This document shows, piece after piece, positions 7,299-14,565 of a stretch of 26,228 nt of DNA. This DNA comes from a virus. The DNA lies in the IMG/VR virus record IMGVR_UViG_3300048016_000141, positions 1 through 26,228 of that record. One strand, written 5' to 3'. A program made the position numbers and the translations under genes. The notes under the pieces were generated by a model. The model was not told where the DNA came from and made no database searches. It was given only the letters and a program-made list of their open reading frames with translations. How positions within the stretch are numbered: the stretch's first letter is position 1; each line of letters starts with the position of its first letter.

Positions 7299-8207
7299 AT
7301 GACCAGCGAAGCGCAGCTGATTGCGGACCTCCCCGATTACCTCAGTATCGAAATGATGCTGAAAGCCACGCCTGCTCAGGAAGGCGGGAGTCGATTCGTC
7401 TATCTGGAGGCTTCCCGCGAGGCGCGAGACCAGCAGAACGAGATTGTTCTGGCAAAGGCTCTTGAAGAGTCGGCCGGGCACTACCTCAAGTTCGGTAACA
7501 TCGACCTCGACCACAAATCAATGCCAGCCGTCGCCAAGATGTACGGCATCGACAACCCAGAGCACTGGGAAATCGGCACGCCAGTTGATGTCCGTGTGAG
7601 CGGCGCATCTACCTTCGTGAAGGCTCAACTCTTTACCGGCGACACGCCACTAGCCAAGCGCGCAAATGAGGTGTGGGACAGCATGACGAAGCTGAGCCCG
7701 CCCCGCAAGTGGTACCCCAGCGTTGGCGGCAAGGTGTTAGCCAAGTCCACCCGCATCGACCCCGATACCGGCGACCGCGTTGGCGTCGTCAGTGGCGTGC
7801 GTTGGACAAACATCGCACTTAGCCAGCACCCGGTGAATCAAACCGTCGGTGGTGTGTCTACGATCCCTTTCGGTGTCCTGGCGAAGTCCTGGGGCGCGGG
7901 CGGCTTCGATATGGCCAAAGCCCTCGAAGCCTCTTACGCCACGGATGCCACAGCAAAAACCGGCGGAGCCGCTCTGACCACTCAGTCCTTGGACGGTGGG
8001 TCGCGCTCCCCGAAGTCATATTTCGACTTTCGTGAACGTCTCGCGGCCGCCGTCAAAAGCGGCAAGGTCAGCGACACGTCTGCGAATGGCTTGATGCACT
8101 ACAGCGCAGAAGCCTTCGTGCTCTCGCTCGATGAGTCGGCCGAGTGGGTGGATCGCTTTCTAGGTGATCTAAAATCAGGTCTTTCCAAAAACCGGAGAAT
8201 TAAATGA
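7299..8207 (+). CDS. Probable prohead (capsid maturation) protease
   Basis: The 302-residue protein resembles HK97-type prohead serine proteases. An N-terminal beta-rich domain carries D-L-D-H-K with candidate catalytic His72, then GTPVDVRV and a W-Y-P-S-V-G-G motif with candidate nucleophile Ser141. That His-then-Ser order is typical of the family. Residues 190-300 form a Ser/Gly/Ala-rich linker and a helical tail, which may interact with the scaffold. It would cleave the scaffold and capsid N terminus during maturation. Position supports the call: it is directly upstream of a scaffold-like gene and the capsid gene. ATG 7299 is supported by the promoter motif 22 nt upstream. The stop overlaps the next start. 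Confidence 0.65.
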   Translation: MTSEAQLIADLPDYLSIEMMLKATPAQEGGSRFVYLEASREARDQQNEIVLAKALEESAGHYLKFGNIDLDHKSMPAVAKMYGIDNPEHWEIGTPVDVRVSGASTFVKAQLFTGDTPLAKRANEVWDSMTKLSPPRKWYPSVGGKVLAKSTRIDPDTGDRVGVVSGVRWTNIALSQHPVNQTVGGVSTIPFGVLAKSWGAGGFDMAKALEASYATDATAKTGGAALTTQSLDGGSRSPKSYFDFRERLAAAVKSGKVSDTSANGLMHYSAEAFVLSLDESAEWVDRFLGDLKSGLSKNRRIK

Positions 8208-8839
8208 GCAAGAACTTTGAAGCGCTCCTTGAAGAGCTTGGTGCCATTAGCACCGAAACCGACACGATGGCCAAGGCTATCGCTGAGCCACCTGTTCCCG
8301 TCGAAGATGAAGACGACGAGGATGGTGACGACGCCGCAATTGCAGCAGCTGCCGCTGATGGTGGCGTCGCTGCCCCTGCAGCCGCTGGCGACAAACCAGA
8401 CTTTGGCAAATCTTTCGCGTTCACCGACGAGTCTGGCGCAAGCCATGAAGCCGTCGATGCCACCGATCTGGTGAAGTCCCTAATGGAACGCCAGACCCAG
8501 TCCGATGATGTACTGGCTAAAGCGTTGAACTCTTTTAGTACCGTCGTGCGCAAGCAAGGCGACATGATCAAGTCGTTGTCTGCCCAAGTGGCCAGTCTCT
8601 CGTCACAAGGTCGCGGCCGCAAAGCCATGCTGACCATGATCGAGAAGCCCGCCATCGGCGACACGATGGCCAAGGCCAATGCTGACGCGGGTATCTCGCC
8701 CGAGCAGTTTTTCGCCAAGGCTAATGCAGCTTTCGATGCCGGGAAGATCAGCGGCAAAGAACTCAATGTGGTGAGCGTTAGCTTACGCGGCAATCACCCA
8801 ATTGAGCCGGGCTTGATCCAAAAGATCGCCCTCGCCTGA
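8204..8839 (+). CDS. Scaffold-like protein upstream of the capsid gene
   Basis: The 211-residue protein has the make-up of a scaffolding protein. It has a helical start, a very acidic stretch at residues 33-44 (EDEDDEDGDD), an Ala-rich linker, a helical region at 85-130 likely to form a coiled coil (DLVKSLMERQTQSDDVLAK), and a Lys/Ala-rich C-terminal part (residues 137-211). The gene lies between the protease and the capsid gene, where scaffold genes usually lie. GGAG at 8193-8196 precedes the ATG, which overlaps the stop of the protease gene (ATGA). The scaffold role is inferred from composition and position, not from a recognised domain. Confidence 0.6.
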   Translation: MSKNFEALLEELGAISTETDTMAKAIAEPPVPVEDEDDEDGDDAAIAAAAADGGVAAPAAAGDKPDFGKSFAFTDESGASHEAVDATDLVKSLMERQTQSDDVLAKALNSFSTVVRKQGDMIKSLSAQVASLSSQGRGRKAMLTMIEKPAIGDTMAKANADAGISPEQFFAKANAAFDAGKISGKELNVVSVSLRGNHPIEPGLIQKIALA

Positions 8840-8877
8840 TCGCGGCATCATTAACTTTTACTCTTAAGGACACAGCA

Positions 8878-10386
8878 ATGGACGCTCAAACCTTGATGCA
8901 GCAGTTTGCGGGCATGGCCCCCGGCGGCAGCAATCCCTCCCTCGGCGCCTCTATGGGCGGCTCTTTGGACGCCATGGGCGATCTGAAGAAGGCCCTCGAA
9001 GCCAGCTCGTACCAGACCGACGTTTCCACCCTGACCGGTGGTGGCGCTCTGGGCGTGCAGTCTTTGGACACCGCCATGAAGACCACCATTCAGGAGCAGG
9101 AACACTTCGTGTTGTTCAAGCGCTTGCAGCAGACCAACGCGACTAACATCGTTGACGAGTACACCCGCCAGACTGGCATCGGTGGATTCCTCGGCGGTTC
9201 GACCAACTCCCAGATGGGTGTTGTTCGCTCAGCTCAGGGCGAGTACAGCCGTGAAGTTGGCATGGTCAAGTTCCTGATGACTTTGCGCCAGGTCGGCTAC
9301 GTGCTGAACATCGGCAAGAACATCGTGGAAGCCACCGCTGTGGAAGAGCGCAACGGCGCCCTGCAGTTGATGACCGACGCTGAGTACCTGTTGTTCTACG
9401 GAAACAGCAAGGCTTGCCCAACCGAGTTCGATGGCATCTTTGCCCAGATCGAAGCGGAAATCGAAGCCGGCAATGTGCCTGATTCCAACGTCGTGGACAT
9501 GCAGGGCCTGCCCCTGAATTCCGTGGAGCCTTTTGCCAAGATCAACGCTTCGGTGTTTGACTATGGTTCTTGGGGCCGCATCACCGACGTGTTCATGCCT
9601 ACTGCTGTGCAGACTGACTTGAACATGGGTCTGGACCCCGCATTCCGCTGGAGCCCAGATGGTGGCAACCAGAACATGGCAGTCGGCGCTCACGTGTCCG
9701 GCATTCGCCTGACCGAAGGCGTGTTGAAGACCAACATCGACACGTTCCTGCACCACGCAGACTTCGTGATGTCCAAGCCGTTCGAGGTGTCGCAGCCCGC
9801 ATTGGCCACGGCTAACAACACGTTCAAGCCTGCCGCAATTGGTGTTCTCGCCACAGCCGACGACGCAGCCAGCCAGTTCACCGCGCCTCGCGCTGGTAAC
9901 TACTACTACGCCGTCGCCGGCGTGGGCGGCGCTGGTCAGGGTCAGTCCACCATCCTGAAGTCCGGCCAGATCGCCGTGGCTGCAGGCAAGAAGGCTGTCG
10001 TGACTATCACTGTGTCCGCATCCGGCACCGAGACTGGCTACGCGATCTATCGCGGCCGCCAGAATGGTACCGACGGTACCAGCGACCTGCGCTTGGTGAA
10101 AATCATCCCCCGCACTGGTGCATCGACCGTGTTTACCGATTTGAACCGCGACATCCCTGGTACTTGCAAGGTGCCAGTGTTGAACCTGGCTCAGTCGGCT
10201 GATGCAATCGGATGGCGCCAGTTCCAGCCGATGACCAAGATTCCATTGCCTTTCGGCGTGGGTGGCGTGCCAGTGCAATCGTGGTTCCAGTTCCTCTTCG
10301 GTTTCCTGCGTGTGACCAAGCCGAAACATCATGGTTTCGTGAAGAATATTCTTCCCGCAACTAGCACATGGCGTCCGCACGGCTGA
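8878..10386 (+). CDS. Major capsid protein with Ig-like insertion
   Basis: The 502-residue protein is the likely HK97-fold shell protein. Its Gly/Met-rich N-terminal 50 residues could be a region removed on maturation. The central part (residues 60-300) contains segments such as QEHFVLFKRLQQTNATNIVDEY and NGALQLMTDAEYLLFYGNS, typical of a group of large phage capsid proteins. Residues about 315-427 are an inserted beta domain of Ig/fibronectin type (GNYYYAVAGVGG, TVSASGTETGYAIYRG, TVFTDLNRDIPGT), probably displayed on the capsid surface. The chain then returns to the core. A good ribosome site (AAGGA near 8868) precedes ATG 8878. A strong terminator follows the gene. Confidence 0.85.
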   Translation: MDAQTLMQQFAGMAPGGSNPSLGASMGGSLDAMGDLKKALEASSYQTDVSTLTGGGALGVQSLDTAMKTTIQEQEHFVLFKRLQQTNATNIVDEYTRQTGIGGFLGGSTNSQMGVVRSAQGEYSREVGMVKFLMTLRQVGYVLNIGKNIVEATAVEERNGALQLMTDAEYLLFYGNSKACPTEFDGIFAQIEAEIEAGNVPDSNVVDMQGLPLNSVEPFAKINASVFDYGSWGRITDVFMPTAVQTDLNMGLDPAFRWSPDGGNQNMAVGAHVSGIRLTEGVLKTNIDTFLHHADFVMSKPFEVSQPALATANNTFKPAAIGVLATADDAASQFTAPRAGNYYYAVAGVGGAGQGQSTILKSGQIAVAAGKKAVVTITVSASGTETGYAIYRGRQNGTDGTSDLRLVKIIPRTGASTVFTDLNRDIPGTCKVPVLNLAQSADAIGWRQFQPMTKIPLPFGVGGVPVQSWFQFLFGFLRVTKPKHHGFVKNILPATSTWRPHG

Positions 10387-10404
10387 TCGTAGATCGGTAA
10401 AATC

Positions 10405-10431
10405 AAACAAGCGCCTCCGGGCGCTTGTTTT
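10405..10431 (+). terminator. Terminator after the capsid gene
   Basis: A perfect 11-bp stem (10405-10415 with 10420-10430) closes a TCCG loop, a stable UNCG-type tetraloop, and ends in TTTT. No promoter motif lies between it and the next gene at 10453, so that gene must depend on read-through or on a promoter I do not see. This would make the capsid gene expressed more strongly than its downstream neighbour. Confidence 0.75.
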
Positions 10432-10452
10432 CATCCAACTTAGGAGTTTTCT

Positions 10453-10803
10453 ATGCCAAAAGTAATTTGCACTCTTCCGAACGCCGCCGCTGAAATCAAC
10501 GGCGTAAAGTTCACCCCCGCCGAAGGCGGTATGCTGTCCGATGAAGTCTCCGCTGAGCAGGCCGAGGCCTTCCTATCCATCCCCGGCTACGTGGAGCACA
10601 AGGAAGACCCCGCTGCTGATGCTCGCCGCAAGGCTGAAATTGCCGCCGCTGCCCAGCGCGCCGCCGACGAGGCCGCCGCTGCATTGAAGGCCGTCACCCC
10701 ACCCGCCACACCAGTCAAGCCAGTGGCGCCCGTGGCCCCCGCCAAGGCCGTGAAGCCCGCGGCCAAGGCCGACGGCACAGCCGACGACGAAACCACGTTC
10801 TAA
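10453..10803 (+). CDS. Small head-region protein with Ala/Pro/Lys-rich tail
   Basis: The 116-residue protein has a compact N-terminal domain (residues 1-50, with ICTLPNAAAEINGVKFTP and a short IPGY segment). It is followed by an Ala/Arg/Glu helix (residues 55-80) and a low-complexity tail of Ala, Pro, Val and Lys ending in DDETTF. A strong ribosome site, AGGAG at 10442-10446, precedes the ATG. The gene is flanked by terminators on both sides. Similar short proteins occur next to capsid genes in other phages, so a minor head or decoration role is plausible, but I recognise no defined family. Confidence 0.6.
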   Translation: MPKVICTLPNAAAEINGVKFTPAEGGMLSDEVSAEQAEAFLSIPGYVEHKEDPAADARRKAEIAAAAQRAADEAAAALKAVTPPATPVKPVAPVAPAKAVKPAAKADGTADDETTF

Positions 10804-10824
10804 GCCTGGTTGTCGCTTTGAACC

Positions 10825-10848
10825 AGCCGCCTTCGGGCGGCTTTTTTT
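10825..10848 (+). terminator. Terminator abutting promoter site D
   Basis: A 7-bp stem (AGCCGCC 10825-10831 with GGCGGCT 10836-10842) closes a TTCG tetraloop and is followed by a run of T to 10848. The promoter motif begins two bases later at 10850, the same terminator-promoter arrangement as at 617-644. Confidence 0.85.
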
Positions 10849-10849
10849 C

Positions 10850-10871
10850 GTCGTGATGCAATGATTGCCGC
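10850..10871 (+). promoter_or_regulatory. Late promoter, GTCGTGAT type (site D)
   Basis: GTCGTGAT at 10850-10857 is followed by AATGAT at 10860-10865, matching the invariant A and T of the set. The predicted transcription start (10872) is 4 nt before ATG 10876, so this is the one site where the start codon is not exactly at +22. An in-frame ATG at 10861 lies inside the -10 element and would not be transcribed. Confidence 0.65.
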
Positions 10872-10875
10872 CATC

Positions 10876-11955
10876 ATGCTCACGACCACACAGAACCTGC
10901 CAGCCACGCTGGCTGTCATCGTCACGGCCAGTGGCGCTGCCGTACCCATCACAGGCGCCGTGACGGCATCGGTCGTCTCCGTTGATGGCGTCACCGTCTA
11001 CGTGCCATCCAAGGCCGCCACGCTTGGCACTGCGCCTGGTGCTGTGTCTGTCGATTTGACCGATGCAGAAACCCTTGCGATTCCGACGGGCGACGCCCTT
11101 CTGGTGGTGGCGTGGTCCCGTGGCGTGAAGCGCTTTGCCGTCACATCCGTGGCGCTGGGTCAAATCGTGCGCTCGGCCCTGTTCATTCAGGACGTGGTCA
11201 TCGACAAGATTCGGGCGGACCGGCTCATGCTGCTGGCTAACTCGATCATGCCCGACCTGCAGGTGAGCGACGAGTACCTGTGGGAGAAGCTGCTCGCAGC
11301 AGAGGCCCATGTGGCGCATGCCCTGCGCATTCCGCTGGCGCCGACCCGATTCTTCCCACGCACACCAACCCCCGAGCAGATAGCCGCGCTGCCTGCCGGT
11401 ATGCCGTGGGACATCGACCCAGCCTACGATTACGACCCCGGCAACTACACCGGCGACAAGTGGGGAATGATCCTCACCCGTCAGAAGCCTATTCAATCCA
11501 TTGTCAGCATGAAATTCGTCTACCCGTCACCGGCGCAGACGATCATGGAGGTGCCGCCCGACTGGGTGCGTCACGACGGCAGGTACGGACAGGTGCAGAT
11601 CGTGCCCACGGGCACGGCGTACCAGACGTTGCTGGGCGGCATGTTCCTCAGCCACTTCTCTGGCGGACGCCAGCTCCCGTTCACCGTGGAGCTGGAATAC
11701 ATTGCCGGCCTGGCTAACGCCGCCCGCGACTACCCGGACCTGATCGACGCCGTGCAAAAAATGGCAGTGGTCAAGATCGTGGAGGATGGCTTCATGCCTC
11801 AGTCCGGCTCTATCAGCGCCGACGGCCTGTCGCAGAGCTTGTCGGTTGACGCCAGCAAGTACCACGATGCCGTGGACACCATTCTCAACGGCTCGGCTGG
11901 ATCGAATGGCGGCCTCATGGCGCGCATTCACGGCGTGCGGATGGTGGTGATCTGA
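10876..11955 (+). CDS. Probable head-tail connector (adaptor) protein
   Basis: From ATG 10876 the protein has 359 residues; an upstream ATG at 10861 adds five but lies within the promoter element. The N-terminal 90 residues are a beta-rich domain (LTTTQNLPATLAVIV...). The rest starts with a helix and continues with DEYLWEKLLAAEAHVAHALRI, which resembles gp6-like head-tail adaptor proteins that bind under the portal. The C-terminal part is beta strands and a helix (IDAVQKMAVVKIVEDG). It lies after the capsid genes and one base overlaps the next start (TGATG), so the two are coupled. The adaptor call is based on position and partial resemblance. The N-terminal domain is not recognised. Confidence 0.5.
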   Translation: MLTTTQNLPATLAVIVTASGAAVPITGAVTASVVSVDGVTVYVPSKAATLGTAPGAVSVDLTDAETLAIPTGDALLVVAWSRGVKRFAVTSVALGQIVRSALFIQDVVIDKIRADRLMLLANSIMPDLQVSDEYLWEKLLAAEAHVAHALRIPLAPTRFFPRTPTPEQIAALPAGMPWDIDPAYDYDPGNYTGDKWGMILTRQKPIQSIVSMKFVYPSPAQTIMEVPPDWVRHDGRYGQVQIVPTGTAYQTLLGGMFLSHFSGGRQLPFTVELEYIAGLANAARDYPDLIDAVQKMAVVKIVEDGFMPQSGSISADGLSQSLSVDASKYHDAVDTILNGSAGSNGGLMARIHGVRMVVI

Positions 11956-12596
11956 TGCGGTTCAATTCGTCGGCGTTTGATCGCCACCTATCCAACATCG
12001 GACAGTCCGTGGACTGGCGGCGCTCCTATGCCTGTGCGTGCGTCAACCCACAATCAGGCGCGGCCGACCCGAAGCACATACTGTGCTCCGGCAAGGGCCG
12101 CCTGTGGGATGAGCCCGTGCGGACGGTGACCGGCATCGCGGGGCAGGAGACATTGGCGGAGTGGGCGCAGTCCGGGCAGTGGGAGTCCGGCGACACCGTG
12201 CTCAGCATTCCCCAGTCCAGCCCGTTGTGGGACGCCGGCCAGTTCGACCGCGTTGTCATGCTCAACGCCACCGATGTGTTCAGCCAGCCGCTGCTGCGTG
12301 GTGCGCCTGCGGAGCGCCTGATATTCGCAGTGGCCAGCGTCACGCGATGTTTCTGGCTGCATCCGACCACTCGCCTTGTTGTGGAGGGCGGTTTGCCGGT
12401 GATCGGTACCGACGGTCGCCCCACGTGGCCCGGCGGCGTGGGCGAGCCGCCTGCAGGCACCAGCTACTCCCTGACTGGGACGCGGTATCTTGAATATTTC
12501 GTGTGGGCAGCTCTGCCCAGTAATCGGAACATGCACAGCGGCATGCGCCTGCCCAAGAAGGTAGTCGCCCGCAAGTGGGACTTGTTCAGCCGCTGA
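11955..12596 (+). CDS. Probable head-closure/neck protein
   Basis: The 213-residue protein has a Cys-containing N-terminal segment (Cys27, Cys29, Cys44 in CACVNP...HILCSGKGRLWD) and then a beta-rich domain (GDTVLSIPQSSPLWDAGQFDRVVMLNATD) of the kind seen in head-closure or connector proteins. It starts at the last base of the connector gene stop. Its last 11 bases overlap the 3' end of the minus-strand gene, so the two are convergent. Function is inferred from position between adaptor and tail terminator genes. Confidence 0.5.
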   Translation: MRFNSSAFDRHLSNIGQSVDWRRSYACACVNPQSGAADPKHILCSGKGRLWDEPVRTVTGIAGQETLAEWAQSGQWESGDTVLSIPQSSPLWDAGQFDRVVMLNATDVFSQPLLRGAPAERLIFAVASVTRCFWLHPTTRLVVEGGLPVIGTDGRPTWPGGVGEPPAGTSYSLTGTRYLEYFVWAALPSNRNMHSGMRLPKKVVARKWDLFSR

Positions 12597-13458
12597 TCGT
12601 CTTTTTCACGGCGGCCGCAAACGCCGCCTCGGCCTTGGGCTGCATGGCCTGGGCGACACCTCTGGCGAGGAACTTGCCGGGCTGCGCCGGGATGACCCAC
12701 TTGCCGGTTGCGCCCTCCATCATGATTCTGAACGTCATAAGCTGAGACGACTTTCCGCCGCCCGGCGTGCTGGTGTCCATGCGAACCATGCCCGCGTAGC
12801 GTTTCGCTGACGCCGCGTCCATCCCTGCGCCTTTGAGCGCCCCCATCGTCAGTCTGCCGCCCCATGCGTACTTGCGGGCTGCCACCATTGAGGCCTGTTT
12901 TGTCTTTGGGTTGCTTAGGAACGGTGTCTGCTTGCTGGCCGCCGACATGCCGGATTTCGGGGACAGGTTCGTGACCTCCCCGCTGGGGCGTTGCCCCATG
13001 GAGACCACGCGCGACGGCGCCATGGCCGATGCGAGGTTGTGTACAGCGGCTGGCACTGCGCTTGCGTGCGCAGTGTTACCCGGGGTGTTATGGCGCATGG
13101 GTATGACCAGAAACCGGCGCCCATCCTTGGTGCGCCTGACCTTCTGGCTTGTCAGTAGCATCTGCTTTAGGTCGCGTGGCCCGCGCCCGGTTTCGATCTC
13201 GGCGGCGTGCTTGTAGTCGGTTTCGACCATCGCGCTAAAGTCGCCCGTCATCTGCCACTTGATGCTCTGGGCGTATGCGTCCTTTTCCCCGCTCCATAAC
13301 TTGGCCTGGTGCACGGCCTTCTGCCAATCGATTGCAGTCTGTTGCGCCACAGCGCGCACAGCCTGGTTTAGTAGCGGCATCACCTGAGAATTGATGCCTG
13401 CCGCGAGTTCGAGCTGGGCACCGGCGGAGAACGTGATCGTGTAGCTGAGTGCACTCAT
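12586..13458 (-). CDS. Minus-strand head-tail completion-like protein
   Basis: The 290-residue protein lies on the minus strand in the middle of the plus-strand neck module. It resembles HK97 gp10-type completion proteins in outline: a helical start (NQAVRAVAQQTAIDWQKAVHQ), basic segments (VRRTKDGRRFLVIPMRHNT), a Ser/Ala-rich middle, and a C-terminal MTFRIMMEG...GKWVIPAQPGKFLARG followed by a helix (PKAEAAFAAAVKKTI). ATG 13458 is supported by a promoter motif placed exactly 22 nt upstream on the same strand. Its 3' end overlaps the closure gene by 11 bp. The middle (residues 125-215) is a long insertion relative to gp10 proteins of about 120-170 residues. The gp10-like call is tentative. Confidence 0.6.
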   Translation of the reverse strand: MSALSYTITFSAGAQLELAAGINSQVMPLLNQAVRAVAQQTAIDWQKAVHQAKLWSGEKDAYAQSIKWQMTGDFSAMVETDYKHAAEIETGRGPRDLKQMLLTSQKVRRTKDGRRFLVIPMRHNTPGNTAHASAVPAAVHNLASAMAPSRVVSMGQRPSGEVTNLSPKSGMSAASKQTPFLSNPKTKQASMVAARKYAWGGRLTMGALKGAGMDAASAKRYAGMVRMDTSTPGGGKSSQLMTFRIMMEGATGKWVIPAQPGKFLARGVAQAMQPKAEAAFAAAVKKTISG

Positions 13459-13480
13459 GTCTTGATTGTGTTGTCACGCC
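13459..13480 (-). promoter_or_regulatory. Late promoter on the minus strand (GGCGTGAC type)
   Basis: Read on the minus strand, GGCGTGAC (13480-13473) differs at one base from the plus-strand motif. It is followed by CACAAT (13470-13465) with the invariant A and T, and begins exactly 22 nt before ATG 13458. No Shine-Dalgarno site precedes that ATG. It lies back to back with site E (13483), two bases apart. Confidence 0.65.
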
Positions 13481-13482
13481 CG

Positions 13483-13504
13483 GTCGTGATGTAAAAATTC
13501 GGGC
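13483..13504 (+). promoter_or_regulatory. Late promoter, GTCGTGAT type (site E)
   Basis: GTCGTGAT at 13483-13490 is followed by AAAAAT at 13493-13498. The motif begins exactly 22 nt before GTG 13505, which selects that GTG over the ATG at 13514. It forms a divergent pair with the minus-strand copy and would drive the neck and tail operon. Confidence 0.7.
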
Positions 13505-14341
13505 GTGATCTCCATGGTGCAACCACTCCACGTCGGCAATGCGCTGCGGCTCTTTATCGAGCCGCCAGCTGGTGCCGTCCGGTGGAAGGTGCTTCGCAAG
13601 GGGTCTAATACATTTTCCAGCCACGACGACGCATCGGCGGTCGTGGCCTATGAGGGTGACGAGCGTGTAATCGTTGACTCTGCCTTCCTGCAAAATCAGG
13701 TGATGGCCTTCTATCGGCCGTTCTACACGTCCGATGGCTTGGTCTGGACGGCTGGACCAACGGCCAGCGGCACGCCTGATGCTATCTATGAGGACATGAG
13801 CGTCGACGTGCTGTCGGTGCTCCGTCAACGGATTGAGTCCGGCCTCCTGGTGGAGTGCCAACGCGGCAACTTCGCCACCGAGCTTGGTTACATCCAGGTT
13901 TACACCGCATCCCCGTCGCTTGAGCGCGACCTGGCCATGCCACTCGTGACCGTGCACCTCGAAAACGAGGAACCCGGCGAGCGGTTTGTTGGCGAGGACA
14001 TGATCGGCGACCAGTTCGACGAGATTGGCGGCGATTGGTCAGAGTCCGAGGGGTGGCTGGCAAACGTCAGCGTGACCCTGATCGGCTGGAGCTTGAACAG
14101 CGACGAGCGGCTGGAGCTTCGCAAGGCCATACGACGGATCGTCGTGGCAAACCTGCCGGTGTTCGCTGACGAGGGGTGGCAGCAGTGCGGCCTGTCGCAG
14201 CAGGACATTGATGCCGTCAACGGCGAGTATCCCGCTCACATCTACCAGGTGATGAGCACGTTCACCTGCCTTGCCCCGGTTCGCGTTGCGGGTCGAGTGA
14301 ACAGCGTCATCAACGAAGTAATTTTAAGGAGCGCCAATTGA
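13505..14341 (+). CDS. Probable tail terminator protein
   Basis: The 278-residue protein has an N-terminal beta-rich domain (residues 5-85, with ALRLFIEPPAGAVRWKVLRKG). A C-terminal domain (residues 98-278) follows, starting with DVLSVLRQRIESGLLVE and including MPLVTVHLENEEPGERF and SVTLIGWSLNSDERLELRKAIRRIV. That helix-then-sheet layout and the position directly before the sheath gene suit a tail terminator (gpU-like), which caps the tail and joins it to the head. GTG 13505 is preferred because of the promoter spacing; ATG 13514 is the alternative. The stop overlaps the following TTG start. The extra N-terminal domain is unusual for a terminator. Confidence 0.5.
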   Translation: MISMVQPLHVGNALRLFIEPPAGAVRWKVLRKGSNTFSSHDDASAVVAYEGDERVIVDSAFLQNQVMAFYRPFYTSDGLVWTAGPTASGTPDAIYEDMSVDVLSVLRQRIESGLLVECQRGNFATELGYIQVYTASPSLERDLAMPLVTVHLENEEPGERFVGEDMIGDQFDEIGGDWSESEGWLANVSVTLIGWSLNSDERLELRKAIRRIVVANLPVFADEGWQQCGLSQQDIDAVNGEYPAHIYQVMSTFTCLAPVRVAGRVNSVINEVILRSAN

Positions 14342-14553
14342 GTAAGTTAGCCACCACTGTGGCGTCGGCAGAGCCAGCGACGCCGGAACTTCCACAGCAT
14401 CTGAATGAGTTTTGTGCTCGCCTGTCGGCGACCGTGAAGCGTCCAGAGCTGATCGGTTCCTTTGAGCACCACGAGCGCACCGGTGGACGCCTGAGCGCCA
14501 CCGAGTCCGAGTTCAAATCTCGGTTCGACGCATTTCTCAACAAGCCTGTTTAA
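14338..14553 (+). CDS. Small ORF before the sheath gene, TTG start
   Basis: The 71-residue protein begins at TTG 14338, which has an excellent ribosome site (AAGGAG at 14325-14330 region, about 6 nt away) and overlaps the stop of the tail terminator gene (TTGA). The sequence is polar and mostly helical, with no domain, signal or membrane segment that I recognise. Placement next to the sheath gene suggests a small virion or assembly protein, but that is inference. Confidence 0.6.
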   Translation: MSKLATTVASAEPATPELPQHLNEFCARLSATVKRPELIGSFEHHERTGGRLSATESEFKSRFDAFLNKPV

Positions 14554-14565
14554 GCGAGGCCCAGC

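Noticed and set aside
9997-10004. GTCGTGAC inside the capsid gene
   Set aside because: The downstream hexamer (TCACTG) lacks the required A and T, and no start codon lies 22 nt away. It is a chance match in coding sequence.
11570-11577. GTCGTGAC on the minus strand inside the connector gene
   Set aside because: There is no NANNNT at the right offset and no minus-strand gene follows.
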